From Lepidodermella squamata (taxonomy: Eukaryota > Gastrotricha), in contig JBLDXI010000009.1 of the NCBI GenBank assembly GCA_047495785.1, forward strand, positions 1,488,001-1,552,000: a stretch of 64,000 bases of DNA, given 5' to 3'. The notes under the pieces were generated by a model that was given only the letters and a program-made list of their open reading frames with translations, ran no database searches and had not been told where the DNA came from. A program made the translations under genes and the position numbers. Of this stretch, positions 21,057-29,841 are shown in pieces (the stretch's first letter is position 1; every line of letters begins with the position of its first letter).

Positions 21057-21503
21057 ATGATGTTGGACAGTGCCATGACTCCTGTGCTTGTTTGTCTTGT
21101 AGTCTCTGCCGCCGTAATGATAGAAGCCGGTAGCAGCAACTTACGCCGGGACGGTCCCGAGAGGTCTCGTGGCCATAATTTCGCGAAGCGCTTTATGGGC
21201 GCCCTCATTGGCGCGGCACACAATCGCTACAATGAAAACAGCCAGCTGCAGAACGACAGACCCAATGACAACCAATACGCTTACTCCGCGTGGAAGCGTC
21301 GTAGTGACAACGCAATCCCGCCTATCAACGATGACGCACCTGAGTGCGATTCCTCAGCTCAAGGCTGCGCGGTGGTTAGGTGCACCTCTGGCTTTCAATG
21401 CTGCGGTAACGGCGATGGTACGGTTAGTTGTTATCCTATCAAGGCTGAATCCAGCGAAGAAGATCGGCATGGAAAAGGGTGCGATGACAATGCGCAACGT
21501 TGA
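21057..21503 (+). CDS. Secreted dibasic/cysteine-rich precursor C
   Basis: A single exon encodes 148 residues from the ATG at 21057 (a second ATG follows at once). The frame is open back to 20847, but a TATA box at 20993 and the signal peptide (MTPVLVCLVVSAAVMIEAG) favour the later start. A segment bounded by AKR and WKRR (starting FMGALIGAAHNRY, ending YAYSAW) is the likely processed peptide; it does not match the peptide of A and B, but the position and the W-K-R ending resemble the first segment of B. One cysteine module follows (ECDSSAQGCAVVRCTSGFQC then CYPI). It belongs to the same cluster and architecture; the function is unknown. Confidence 0.7.
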   Translation: MMLDSAMTPVLVCLVVSAAVMIEAGSSNLRRDGPERSRGHNFAKRFMGALIGAAHNRYNENSQLQNDRPNDNQYAYSAWKRRSDNAIPPINDDAPECDSSAQGCAVVRCTSGFQCCGNGDGTVSCYPIKAESSEEDRHGKGCDDNAQR

Positions 21504-22017
21504 ATGTATTAATTCATTCGATTAAAGCAATAAGACCTTTTATATCAGCTGTCTCTGCGTGTCTGATGTTATATTATGTATCAATTCTTCGAATAAAGTT
21601 ATTTCTCGCAAACAGTCGCAGTCTTTTTTCCGTGATTGGTAACTCGGAGTTCAAACTTGAACGCATCACGCAAAAAATGAAGCATTTTGATGATTAATAA
21701 TGCTCATCTGAACTCAGCTCTGGCCCACTTGCCACTAGCAACTTTGATTTGAACCCTGCGAGCACACGCAAGGTGAGCTGGGGCGCATGTACTTGGAAAT
21801 AGGCGCGCACGTGATTGCACGGTTCACAGCGCGGATTCTTTCACGCGGAAAAAATTGCACCAGTCTTTTATTGCTAGGCACGCTTATTTTGGCAAGTGAC
21901 CACTGTCGACTTATTCTCAATGTAAAATCTTACTTTGAAATATCTTTGTGTTTGGCTATTGGTCGTACTACCATCAAACTTGATTTTTTTAATAGTGAAT
22001 TTTCTTTGTTAAGGAGG
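21504..22017. other. Spacer between secreted genes C and D
   Basis: 514 bp. AATAAA near 21591 may end gene C. An open frame from 21787 runs into gene D, but its upstream part is not secretory or otherwise meaningful. No clear TATA box for D was found. Confidence 0.35.
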
Positions 22018-22491
22018 ATGTTTCTCAATTACCTATGCCTTGCTTCGTTCATAATTGCGATATGCGCCGTCGTGACGATAACCAGCAGCCAGTCCGAAGG
22101 CATCAAAAAGCAGCAACCTTACAAGCCTAAAGCGCTAATCGGCCTCTGCCCAGGTAGAGACGAGGATTCAATAGTTGTAGAATAATAGCTAATTATTCCT
22201 TTCTCAGAGTTTCCCGACGCGAAATGTGTCTATAACGATCTTGGCAAGTTCGACTGCTTCTTGGATGGCAAAAAAGTCGAATGTGGCGATCAGCAGTCAG
22301 CAACCCGCTTTCATCTGCGCTACTACAGCGAGGATCATTCCGATGAAGAACCAGATGAGGAGAGCAACGATAGTTATGAGTCGTCCTATTCCCATCCGGT
22401 CTACTGTCACGTGAAACCCCCACCCTTCTGCATTGTAACAAGAGGCTGCCGACGTTGCTGCGTTAAACTCGGAAAAACTCATTGCTTCTAA
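22018..22491 (+). CDS. Secreted cysteine-containing protein D
   Basis: Two exons (22018-22153, 22208-22491) give about 139 residues. The start at 22018 gives a signal peptide (FLNYLCLASFIIAICAVVTI). The mature part has an acidic Ser/Asp/Glu-rich centre and ends in a cysteine module (PPPFCIVTRGCRRCCVKLGK then THCF) resembling the modules of A-C. No obvious paired-basic peptide like that of A and B is seen; IKK near residue 31 is the only candidate. Unlike A-C it has one intron. Position, strand and ending place it in the same cluster. The function is unknown. Confidence 0.65.
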
Positions 22492-22674
22492 GATAAACAA
22501 GCCGTTTGCATGTCATTCTTATTGGCCGACAGCCAAATTCGCTTTTCTTAATAAACAATTTTCGTTTACTCCCGAGTCACATGAGTCATCATTTTTCACG
22601 CCTCAGTCTCGTCTCCATATGACAATTTATGAGGGCGAAGACGCTAATTTGCATAGTGAACCCGAACTCACCTG
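22492..22674. other. Gene D 3' flank
   Basis: Contains AATAAA near 22551 as a likely polyadenylation signal for gene D. Nothing else was seen. Confidence 0.4.
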
Positions 22675-22760
22675 CGCAGTTGGCGATTCGCGCACCCCTC
22701 GCCCACATGAAAACAACAATTAAGATTCCATAGAAGATGCTAGAGATTGAATATATAATC
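22675..22760 (+). promoter_or_regulatory. Promoter of secreted gene E
   Basis: CGCAGTTGGCGATTCG (22675-22690) matches the CGCARTTARCGAGTTCG block of genes A and B, and ATATATAAT at 22751-22759 is a TATA-like box about 65-70 bp before the ATG at 22824. Confidence 0.5.
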
Positions 22761-22823
22761 CAGTGAGCAAAACGACTCCTCAATTCGGCCAAAGAAACGT
22801 TGCACTCTTTTTTGTGAACTTTT

Positions 22824-23256
22824 ATGACTCTAGATATGCATAGGGTTATCAAGTATTCTGTTTGTTTTACCTTGTTGGCAGCTTTATTTTTCAATGATTT
22901 TGCAGTAGCTCTCAAATCGTTCGTCTATCAGCCTCATCGGATAAGAGATACACGCTGCAATCAAGCCCCGATTTGCAAAGGTAAGATTTACAGCTTCGTC
23001 ATTGTTTAGATACTTATTGCACCCCGTAGACCATCCTTGGGCCGTTTGTGTCATCACGAAATGGGGCGGACTTCAGTACGTTGCCAACAAGCGAATAGTC
23101 GAATGCAATGCCTCGGATAGAGAGCGATTCAGGACACATTACGAAGCTCGGTTAAAAGGCGATAACGCGCCACCAATCATGGAACAAACTGTTGTACGCG
23201 AATATCTGCAAGAACGACGTCATCATGGCGAAAGTCCATTCTGGCGGCGCCGTTAG
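22824..23256 (+). pseudogene. Secreted protein E, frame broken or splice structure unresolved
   Basis: The ATG at 22824 (or 22836) opens a signal peptide (VIKYSVCFTLLAALFFNDFA) and a short mature part with CNQAPICK. A second coding-like frame (23011-23256) has HPWAVCVITKWGGLQYVANK and VECN, then a basic end WRRR. The two do not join cleanly. GT at 22981 and AG at 23008-23009 would define an intron of only 29 nt and lead into a stop after about six codons. Reading straight through also stops. A one-base shift would join the frames. It is either a recently damaged gene, a sequencing error, or a gene with an exon I missed. The promoter-like block and the location tie it to the cluster. Confidence 0.4.
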
Positions 23257-23985
23257 GTACAGAAACTGGAACGAGGTCAAGTGTCCAATTTATCGAGACT
23301 CGTGTCCATAATATATGAATACCAGGTAGCATTGATAAGCAATGTGCGGAATGATCGACTAAATAAACATTTAAAATAAAAAAAATGGCGGCGCTTAGAT
23401 GCCTCTGAACATTTTATACCTATGACGTGCGTTTTTTCCATTCTCTCCCGGTCAAATAAATGTGAGGACCAAGGCTATCAAGTAATTTCGGTCAATTTCG
23501 ATAAATTCGACTCATATTAGATCAAAGTCAGAGTTATAAGTCATTCACTGTTATAGCTTTTACGTCATAAATACCACCGTGATTTCGCGAGAATTCGATT
23601 ATTTCAGAAAGTTGTTATAGCTGTGATTTTGAAACTTTATTGCTTCAAGCACCCTATTCATTTGATAACGTCTTCACTATGACGGCAGGTAAGAGGACAA
23701 AGCCATGAATGACCCTCCTACCGGGGGCGTACATCGTTCCCATTCAGCTAGTATTCTTTAAATCGCAGTACTGGTAATGATATTGCACAATTTGGTGCTG
23801 AAAAACTGGTGTAAGAAATTTTACGTAAGAACTCTTGAACGCTGCTGCATTCATTTCGCCTAGCAATTTGTTTGATGAAAGCATTTTTTATAGCGGAATA
23901 AATAATCCACTGGATCCTAGGCTGAGGCTATTACTTAATTCATTTCAAGATGGTTAAATGCCACCGACATCAATAGGACGGCTCA
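23257..23985. other. Spacer between the secreted cluster and the single-exon genes
   Basis: 729 bp. AATAAA at 23361-23366 is a possible end for gene E. No frame, RNA or repeat stands out. Confidence 0.4.
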
Positions 23986-25227
23986 ATGGCATCATCTGGA
24001 CAGAACCCCAACAGTTTGCCTCAGAATAAGGGCGTCGTGATGATGGACTGGGGCAAATCTAACGTGGCAACGGCTAAAAAAATATCGGCCGGACTTGGGC
24101 CGTCGTTAGGGGATTTTAACAATTACCCGTATAAGCAGCCTCCTCGTAACAACACCGAGACTAATGCCAAACAAAAGTCACGGAAGAACTCGATATCTAG
24201 CACTATTGATCAAGACGCAATTGTCGCGTTTTCAGCGTCTGTCGAAGAAACGCTGAAAATCACGGCACCGCAGGTTGTGGTAACTGTCAGCAATAGCGTT
24301 TCATTCATGGCCCCTCGATCTTCGTTGACCAACACCACTACGACAGGAACGACAACCGGGACGACAGATGACGGTGTTGTGGGCAGGGTCAGCCAGCGAC
24401 CGGTGACTCCGTGGCGGCCTGATGACAACGTTTGCTCCGAGACAAATACCCCTCTCGCTTTCACGCCATCTGTGAACGAGCCCGATCCCTTTGCCGTACC
24501 AGTCAATACTGGCAATCAATCAGCAGTGCCAATCAACAACTATTGGGAAAAGACCGCGAACCCAACACAACAGTCTATGTTCAAAGCTCCGACAAAACTT
24601 CTAGGAAAAAGATCGAAACAAGAAGTCGTTAACAGCGGCCTCGCATCATCTACTGCTAATAAGTCTGCAAATCTGAAATTGCCATCTGCTACGTCACCTG
24701 CATCTAGCGTAAGCTCTAGACTAAGCGACCGGGCGCCAATTACTCGTAAGAACAGTAATAACAATAGCAATGAATACTTCAATATCGAAGTCAGACCGTT
24801 TTCGAAGGAGTTAAGGCTTTATCGTTTCTCGAACTTACCAAACCAAGCACCTCCTTCTCAAACCCCTCAGATGGCGAAAGCCTTTCTCGGCAGCAGTTCG
24901 TTTTCGGTGAGAAATCAAGAAGTCGCAAATGTCAACCGGCCGTCGTTTAATGCTAGCAGTTTTCAACACAACAATAACAGCTTCATGCGTGCCCCGTCGA
25001 CTGCAGAAGGTGCTTCGTATTTCTACCATCAACCAGCTTCGACGCCGCAAACAAGGCAGAGTACGGCAGGAGAGGTGAAGGAATCGAGTGAGCCTTTCAT
25101 CAAGAAACCCCTGTTACCTGCGATCTCTCTCAGTGGCGGCTTGAACTTCGCAAACATGGGAAACAGCAACAACAGCAGTAATGACGTGCGAGATTTGTAT
25201 CAGTCAAAATCCAGGCGAAAAATGTAG
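23986..25227 (+). CDS. Unknown single-exon, intrinsically disordered protein
   Basis: One open frame encodes 413 residues. Composition is rich in Ser, Asn, Thr, Pro and Gln, with runs such as TTTTGTTTGTTDDG (residues about 111-124) and clusters of Asn near residues 258-263, 326-330 and 393-398. No folded domain, signal peptide or membrane segment is visible. Short conserved-looking pieces are DWGKSNVATAKK, PVTPWRPDD and NYWEK. The frame is long and free of stops, an AATAAA lies 40 bp after the stop, and codon use looks normal, so I consider it real. It is intronless in an intron-rich window, like the next gene. I do not recognise a family; a scaffold or RNA-associated role would be a guess. 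Confidence 0.65.
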   Translation: MASSGQNPNSLPQNKGVVMMDWGKSNVATAKKISAGLGPSLGDFNNYPYKQPPRNNTETNAKQKSRKNSISSTIDQDAIVAFSASVEETLKITAPQVVVTVSNSVSFMAPRSSLTNTTTTGTTTGTTDDGVVGRVSQRPVTPWRPDDNVCSETNTPLAFTPSVNEPDPFAVPVNTGNQSAVPINNYWEKTANPTQQSMFKAPTKLLGKRSKQEVVNSGLASSTANKSANLKLPSATSPASSVSSRLSDRAPITRKNSNNNSNEYFNIEVRPFSKELRLYRFSNLPNQAPPSQTPQMAKAFLGSSSFSVRNQEVANVNRPSFNASSFQHNNNSFMRAPSTAEGASYFYHQPASTPQTRQSTAGEVKESSEPFIKKPLLPAISLSGGLNFANMGNSNNSSNDVRDLYQSKSRRKM

Positions 25228-25430
25228 TGCTATAGGTTCACCTTTCTATTGTAAATTCGACTTCGAAATAAAACGCCATTTGCCTTTCTGGTATATCTGA
25301 AAGTCAATAATGAATAGTGTTATCTTTCCTGATATGACGTGAAATTCCTAGTTTTTTATCCAGGATAATCATCCGGTTCACGGTGAGAAACTGATAACGA
25401 CCGGTAGAAAAGCACCGAGATGGCGGGGTA

Positions 25431-27314
25431 ATGCACCTGAAAAGGAAAGGCGTATACATTTACAAAATGGACTCTTCATTAGAGAGCTCTCGCAGCTCTT
25501 CGTACTCCCGCGAATTCTCTTCGGAAGACGTCACTCCCGAATACGAGCTGATTGAAGCTGTGTCGAGCGGGGATTTTCGCGAGGTTAAGGCAATATTTCA
25601 AGCGTATGTTTCAATCAATGTGAATCACCTCGAATCTGAGTTCAAATCATGGAGCGCTCTTCACTGGGCCGCCTATCTCGGTCATCTGCAGATCGCGAAA
25701 TATTTAGTAGCAAGAGGAGCAGCTCTATCACTGCGGACAGGTAACGGTGGACAGTGGACACCGCTGATGTTGGCAAGCCGAGCTGGTCATCTTGGTATGG
25801 TAGCATTCCTCGTCCTTGCGTCTACCAATCCATTCGAATTCGTTAACGAGCAGGCTACAGGCTTCGAAAACTTGTTCACCCACAGGCAATATCGGGACTA
25901 TCATAAGTTTTGCTTTCGTTGGAGCTTTAAAGTTTGTGATTGTGAAGCTGCGAGGTCTTGGACAGCACTCCACGCCGCGAGTTTTGGTGGTCACGTCGAT
26001 ATCGCGCGCTTCCTTATAGAGAAAGGTGCTAACGTCGAGGCTGTAACCGAATTCGGAGAAACTGCCTTGATGCTGACGCCATTTCATGATGACCATGCTG
26101 TGACTGAGCTATTTTTGTCCCTCCCTTCGGTCGACATCCATCTATCGGACAACGAGGGTATCACGGCATTATTCAGAGTTGCGTTGAAGAGTCGCCTTAA
26201 ATCAGCGAGGAAGCTTCTGCAGAGAGGCGCGGATCCTAACAAGTTGGACAACAACGGTTTCGGTATTCTTCATCACATGGCTCACGAAAGTGAAGGCAAT
26301 TGGCTTCACGAATCAATGGTCAAGTTGTTACTGGACTTCAAGGCTGATATAGACTTGAGATCAGCCGGGAACAACAAAACGGCTTTGATGGTTGCAGCCG
26401 AGCGATGCTGTGAATCCTTCGCCAGAGTTCTTCTATCACGCGGGGCTTCGATTAATGCTCGTAGTTTGGATGGTTATACGCCGCTGATGTGCTTCATAGC
26501 ATCCTTCGAAAAATGGGCAAGTCGCAGCCAGGACGAAGAAGCTGACAAGGTACAGCTGCTGAGTTTCGCCAAGCTACTGATCGAGCAGAAGGATGCTGAC
26601 TTGAATCTAGTCAACTCCAACGGTCGAACTGCGTTAATGATGGCTGTCAGGAGGGGCTTCTTGCCATTAGTTCAAGTGCTTGTTGAAAGCGGCGCGGACG
26701 TCAACGCGGAAGCCATGCAAACAAACCAGACAACGCATACTCCGAAGAAAGCATTGGACATAGCTCTGAGAAATATTATCCGACCTGACGGTGACGATGA
26801 AGCTATGTCTGTAGAGCACGTCGAAATCGCTATTTGGCTGATAGAAAATACAAGTGCACTTGTTGGCGATATTGGAATTTTGAAGCGAGCGGGGTATTTT
26901 TGTTTTGGAAATAGGAACCAATATGCCCCAGCTCCATCGAAACTGCTTCGAAGCCTTTTCCTAGGCGGCCATTTGACGGGGTTAAGTTCCCAGTTGGCGC
27001 ATGTTGAGGCTGCATTTATATTCAAGGAATACTTCAACTCTTATGGACTCGCTAACGACCAGCTTTTCCCGATAGAAATGGCAGTGGCTTGCCGTGGAAC
27101 GTCACAGCGCTTTCGATTACCTGATGGCTCGAACCAAGAAAGTGAGTGGTTGAAAGTGAGGTTTCCTCTCAGCTTGAAGGACATGTGTCGAATTTCGATT
27201 CTGAAAGCCATACCTCAATCTGGGTTGAAACGCCGAAAAGATGCCGTGAAAAATGGCCTACAGAACATTATACCGAATAACCTTATTGACTACCTGTTGT
27301 TTGAGCATAGGTGA
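25431..27314 (+). CDS. Ankyrin-repeat protein with C-terminal SOCS box (ASB-like)
   Basis: A single exon encodes 627 residues; the second ATG, 12 codons in at 25467, is equally possible. After a Ser-rich start, ankyrin repeats run from about residue 38 to 450: SALHWAAYLGHLQIAKYLVA, TPLMLASRAGHLGMVAFLV, TALHAASFGGHVDIARFLI, TALMVAAERCCESFARVLL and TALMMAVRRGFLPLVQVLVE are typical repeats. The last 50 residues (PLSLKDMCRISILKAI followed by IIPNNLIDYLLFEHR) match a SOCS box: BC-box-like LxxxCRxxI and a Cul5-box-like LPxxLxxYLLF. ASB proteins are substrate adaptors of Elongin B/C-Cullin5 ubiquitin ligases. The absence of introns suggests a retrocopy or an expanded intronless family. Confidence 0.82.
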   Translation: MHLKRKGVYIYKMDSSLESSRSSSYSREFSSEDVTPEYELIEAVSSGDFREVKAIFQAYVSINVNHLESEFKSWSALHWAAYLGHLQIAKYLVARGAALSLRTGNGGQWTPLMLASRAGHLGMVAFLVLASTNPFEFVNEQATGFENLFTHRQYRDYHKFCFRWSFKVCDCEAARSWTALHAASFGGHVDIARFLIEKGANVEAVTEFGETALMLTPFHDDHAVTELFLSLPSVDIHLSDNEGITALFRVALKSRLKSARKLLQRGADPNKLDNNGFGILHHMAHESEGNWLHESMVKLLLDFKADIDLRSAGNNKTALMVAAERCCESFARVLLSRGASINARSLDGYTPLMCFIASFEKWASRSQDEEADKVQLLSFAKLLIEQKDADLNLVNSNGRTALMMAVRRGFLPLVQVLVESGADVNAEAMQTNQTTHTPKKALDIALRNIIRPDGDDEAMSVEHVEIAIWLIENTSALVGDIGILKRAGYFCFGNRNQYAPAPSKLLRSLFLGGHLTGLSSQLAHVEAAFIFKEYFNSYGLANDQLFPIEMAVACRGTSQRFRLPDGSNQESEWLKVRFPLSLKDMCRISILKAIPQSGLKRRKDAVKNGLQNIIPNNLIDYLLFEHR

Positions 27315-27568
27315 CATGGTTTTTATGCCCTTGAAGTATTAAAATGAAATAAAACGTTTTAGCTATCGAAATTTCTGAATCGAAGTCAAAAGATCTGGTT
27401 CGATGATTTTTTTAGCAGGATTTACTTACTGTTGCCATGTACAGGTAGTTTGAATAAATTATAGAGTAAACATGTCCTGTTCAAGTTGCACATGCTCTTA
27501 CATTCAGCTTTTTCCTTTCGCACTCAGACTATAGCTGAGATCACGCTTCAGGGCTGTGCACCCAAAAC

Positions 27569-27871
27569 ATGAAGCTGAGTCGCTATAGGATGAAAAAATT
27601 AGCGAATATTCTCGAATCCTTTATTCATCCATCTTCTGATGACAAAGAAAATTTGCTGATCGAAAATGACTCTTTCCTGCATGAAGTCAATAAGTAGCGC
27701 TTAAACAATTCAGAATGCATCACAGAACAGGAAATCTTTGTAGAATTTTCTGAATTGAAAAAAGAACTGCGACTATCGAGATGAGAGTTTCCAGAAAACT
27801 TTGATCGTCCCGAGCAGGTTCTTCGAGTTCGAATAACACTTTTGCAGGATGAGATGCAGCTGGCTCATTGA
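27569..27871 (+). pseudogene. Degraded small coding frame with two internal stops
   Basis: From the ATG at 27569 one frame reads as protein-like for 101 codons but is broken by TAG at codon 43 and TGA at codon 72, before a final TGA. The three pieces (MKLSRYRMKKLANILESF..., ECITEQEIFVEFSELKKELR, EFPENFDRPEQVLRVRITLL) are charged and amphipathic, which is unusual for random AT-rich DNA, and stay in one frame. No introns that would remove the stops were found. It could be a pseudogene, the relic of a gene next to the ankyrin or SDR gene, or chance. Confidence 0.35.
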
Positions 27872-27910
27872 CCCTTATTCCGTTGAAATCTCCGCTTTTT
27901 TAGGGTAGAT

Positions 27911-28932
27911 TCATCTTAATTGCTCACGATGATTAGCATCGCCTGCGTCATCTTCCTTCAATCCCGTCAGACGTTCGCTGAGTTCCCATAATTTGTGAGT
28001 CATCTCCTTATCTTGAGCTATGCCCCAAAGACTTCTGGGTCGATTTTCTTTGAAGTAACCGCCTGAATATTTTTCGATGCCAGGGGCTGTGGCGATGTAA
28101 CAACTCGTGGCTGCATCCATTTCAACATTTTTCTGGAATATATGACGAGAGCGAAAAGCCTGCTTCCTGAATTTGTCGATTGAATTTCGCCGGTAGCCAG
28201 TTACTTCTGTTTGATCGGCACATGGCCGAATGCTGAAAACTGACACTCCACTCTTTATATCGCCACCATTGAGACGAGCATGTAAACCAACAGTGAATAG
28301 GATATTGGCGAGTTTTGACTGGCAATATTGGGACCAAGATGTATATTTAGACGGCTGTAAAGCTTGAGGATCGTCTATGTGAAAGCCAGTGGGCCAGCAA
28401 AACTTGTAAGCATCTGCAGCCACCACTATTATCCGGCTGGGAGCCGATTTTTTGATCAAATCTAGCAAGAGGTTTGTAAGTAAAAAATGTCCTATTTCAG
28501 AAAAATTATAGAAAAAAGGAATTGAGGTAATTTATTCATACCTAGGTGATTAGTCGCGAATGTCAATTCATAACCATCAACGCTCTCTTCTCTGCGTGGA
28601 GGTCCGACTATTCCAGCATTATTAATTAGCACGTGTAATTCAGGTTCGGTGCTATTAATTAACGCAGCGAACTCTCGAACTGACTCGAGGCAGGCAAGGT
28701 CCAATTGTCGAACAACAACAGTGTCTTCGCTAAGATTATGAGTTTGCCTGATTTCGTCAGCTGTAACCTCGCCGGATTCGACATCCCTACACGCTAGAAT
28801 GACTCGCCTCGGCTCCATTCCAGCCAAAGCCATAGCCGTGGCCTTCCCAATGCCGCGGTTTGAACCAGTAATTAAGACGGTTTTACCTCTTATTGACCAC
28901 CGTGGCGAATCCATAAATAAATACACCGTCAA
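27911..28932 (-). CDS. Short-chain dehydrogenase, retinol dehydrogenase 11-14-like, catalytic Ser lost
   Basis: Two exons (28932-28542, 28491-27911) give about 323 residues. Rossmann signatures are clear: TGSNRGIGKATA (NADP-binding TGxxxGIG), ILACRD (Arg near the end of strand 2), NNAG, NHLGHFLLTNLLL, and the active-site YCQSKLAN (Tyr186, Lys190). The overall match is to RDH11-14/WWOX-type SDRs, which reduce or oxidise retinoids and other carbonyl lipids. The catalytic serine, normally the second Ser of NVSS before the active Tyr, is replaced: the segment reads IIVVAADAY (residues 151-159). The usual HPG after strand 6 is RPC. It may be a pseudo-oxidoreductase or have an altered mechanism. 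The gene lies convergent to the ankyrin gene and divergent from the GH3 gene. Confidence 0.85.
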
Positions 28933-29841
28933 ACTGGAGTGGTTTTACTTTGACGAAAGTTTATTTGTATTCCTAATGCTGAGCTGCATAGCGGTGCAGT
29001 ATAACTATTATATTATAAGTAGCTGCACACGCTAGAACTGTTAGTAATTAATATATGCACGCCTTGATCGCAAAAAAAGAAAAGTACCGTCAATAGGACC
29101 TGCGTGAAATTTTTGTATTACATGACGTACATTTGGCATTAACTTCAGGCAGGTGGCTTGTGCGCTTAACTGCGCTTTTTTCAAACGTGGCGATGAAGAG
29201 AGCCCTTCATTTTATAGCAGCGATTATTAGACGTCATAATCACCGAGTAACGAACTCAGTAAATAAGATGACAGATATGACCCAGATCTTCAGATGGCAG
29301 CATCGTCTCTGGCTTTACTGTGAATTCATGATTGTTTCAGGTTATTTTTGGCCAAACCATGTGAAGTCGATGTATCATGCACTGAGGAACAACAAATTCA
29401 CCCAAAAAATTAGGCCAAACAACAAATCTTCTAATTTTTGATAAATTGTTAACATACATTTGATAACTCTTTGATTGGTACTGAGGTCTCCGTAACTTAA
29501 TTGAGACTCAAGAAGTTCTGGAACAAAGCCGAATAGACAATATCAGATATCACCGAATTGAGACAAAATGCAGGCCTTTTGAGAATGGAAAGAGAACTGG
29601 TACATATGAGTCAGGCTTAACATCGTGCAGTTGAATATCTTATCTCTAAAAAGGGGAGATAGGGCTTGAGTAATGAGTATTTCGATAGGAGTGGTTTGCG
29701 GGAGCCTGGTATCGCGATTCGTTGGAATGATAATGTTCTCATAATGACCCGGTGTTACTAAACGGAATAATAAAGCATACATACGTTTAAATAAACTGAA
29801 GCACCGCAGCTACAAACACCAACGATTTTTTTACCACTGAA
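28933..29841. other. Divergent spacer between SDR (-) and GH3 (+) genes
   Basis: 909 bp that should hold both promoters. A TATATTATAA run at 29008-29017 could serve the SDR gene (about 80 bp upstream on the - strand). No coding frame looks genuine. Confidence 0.4.

Noticed and set aside
21787-22017. Longer N-terminus for secreted protein D
   Set aside because: The upstream residues have no secretory or domain character, whereas the ATG at 22018 begins a good signal peptide.
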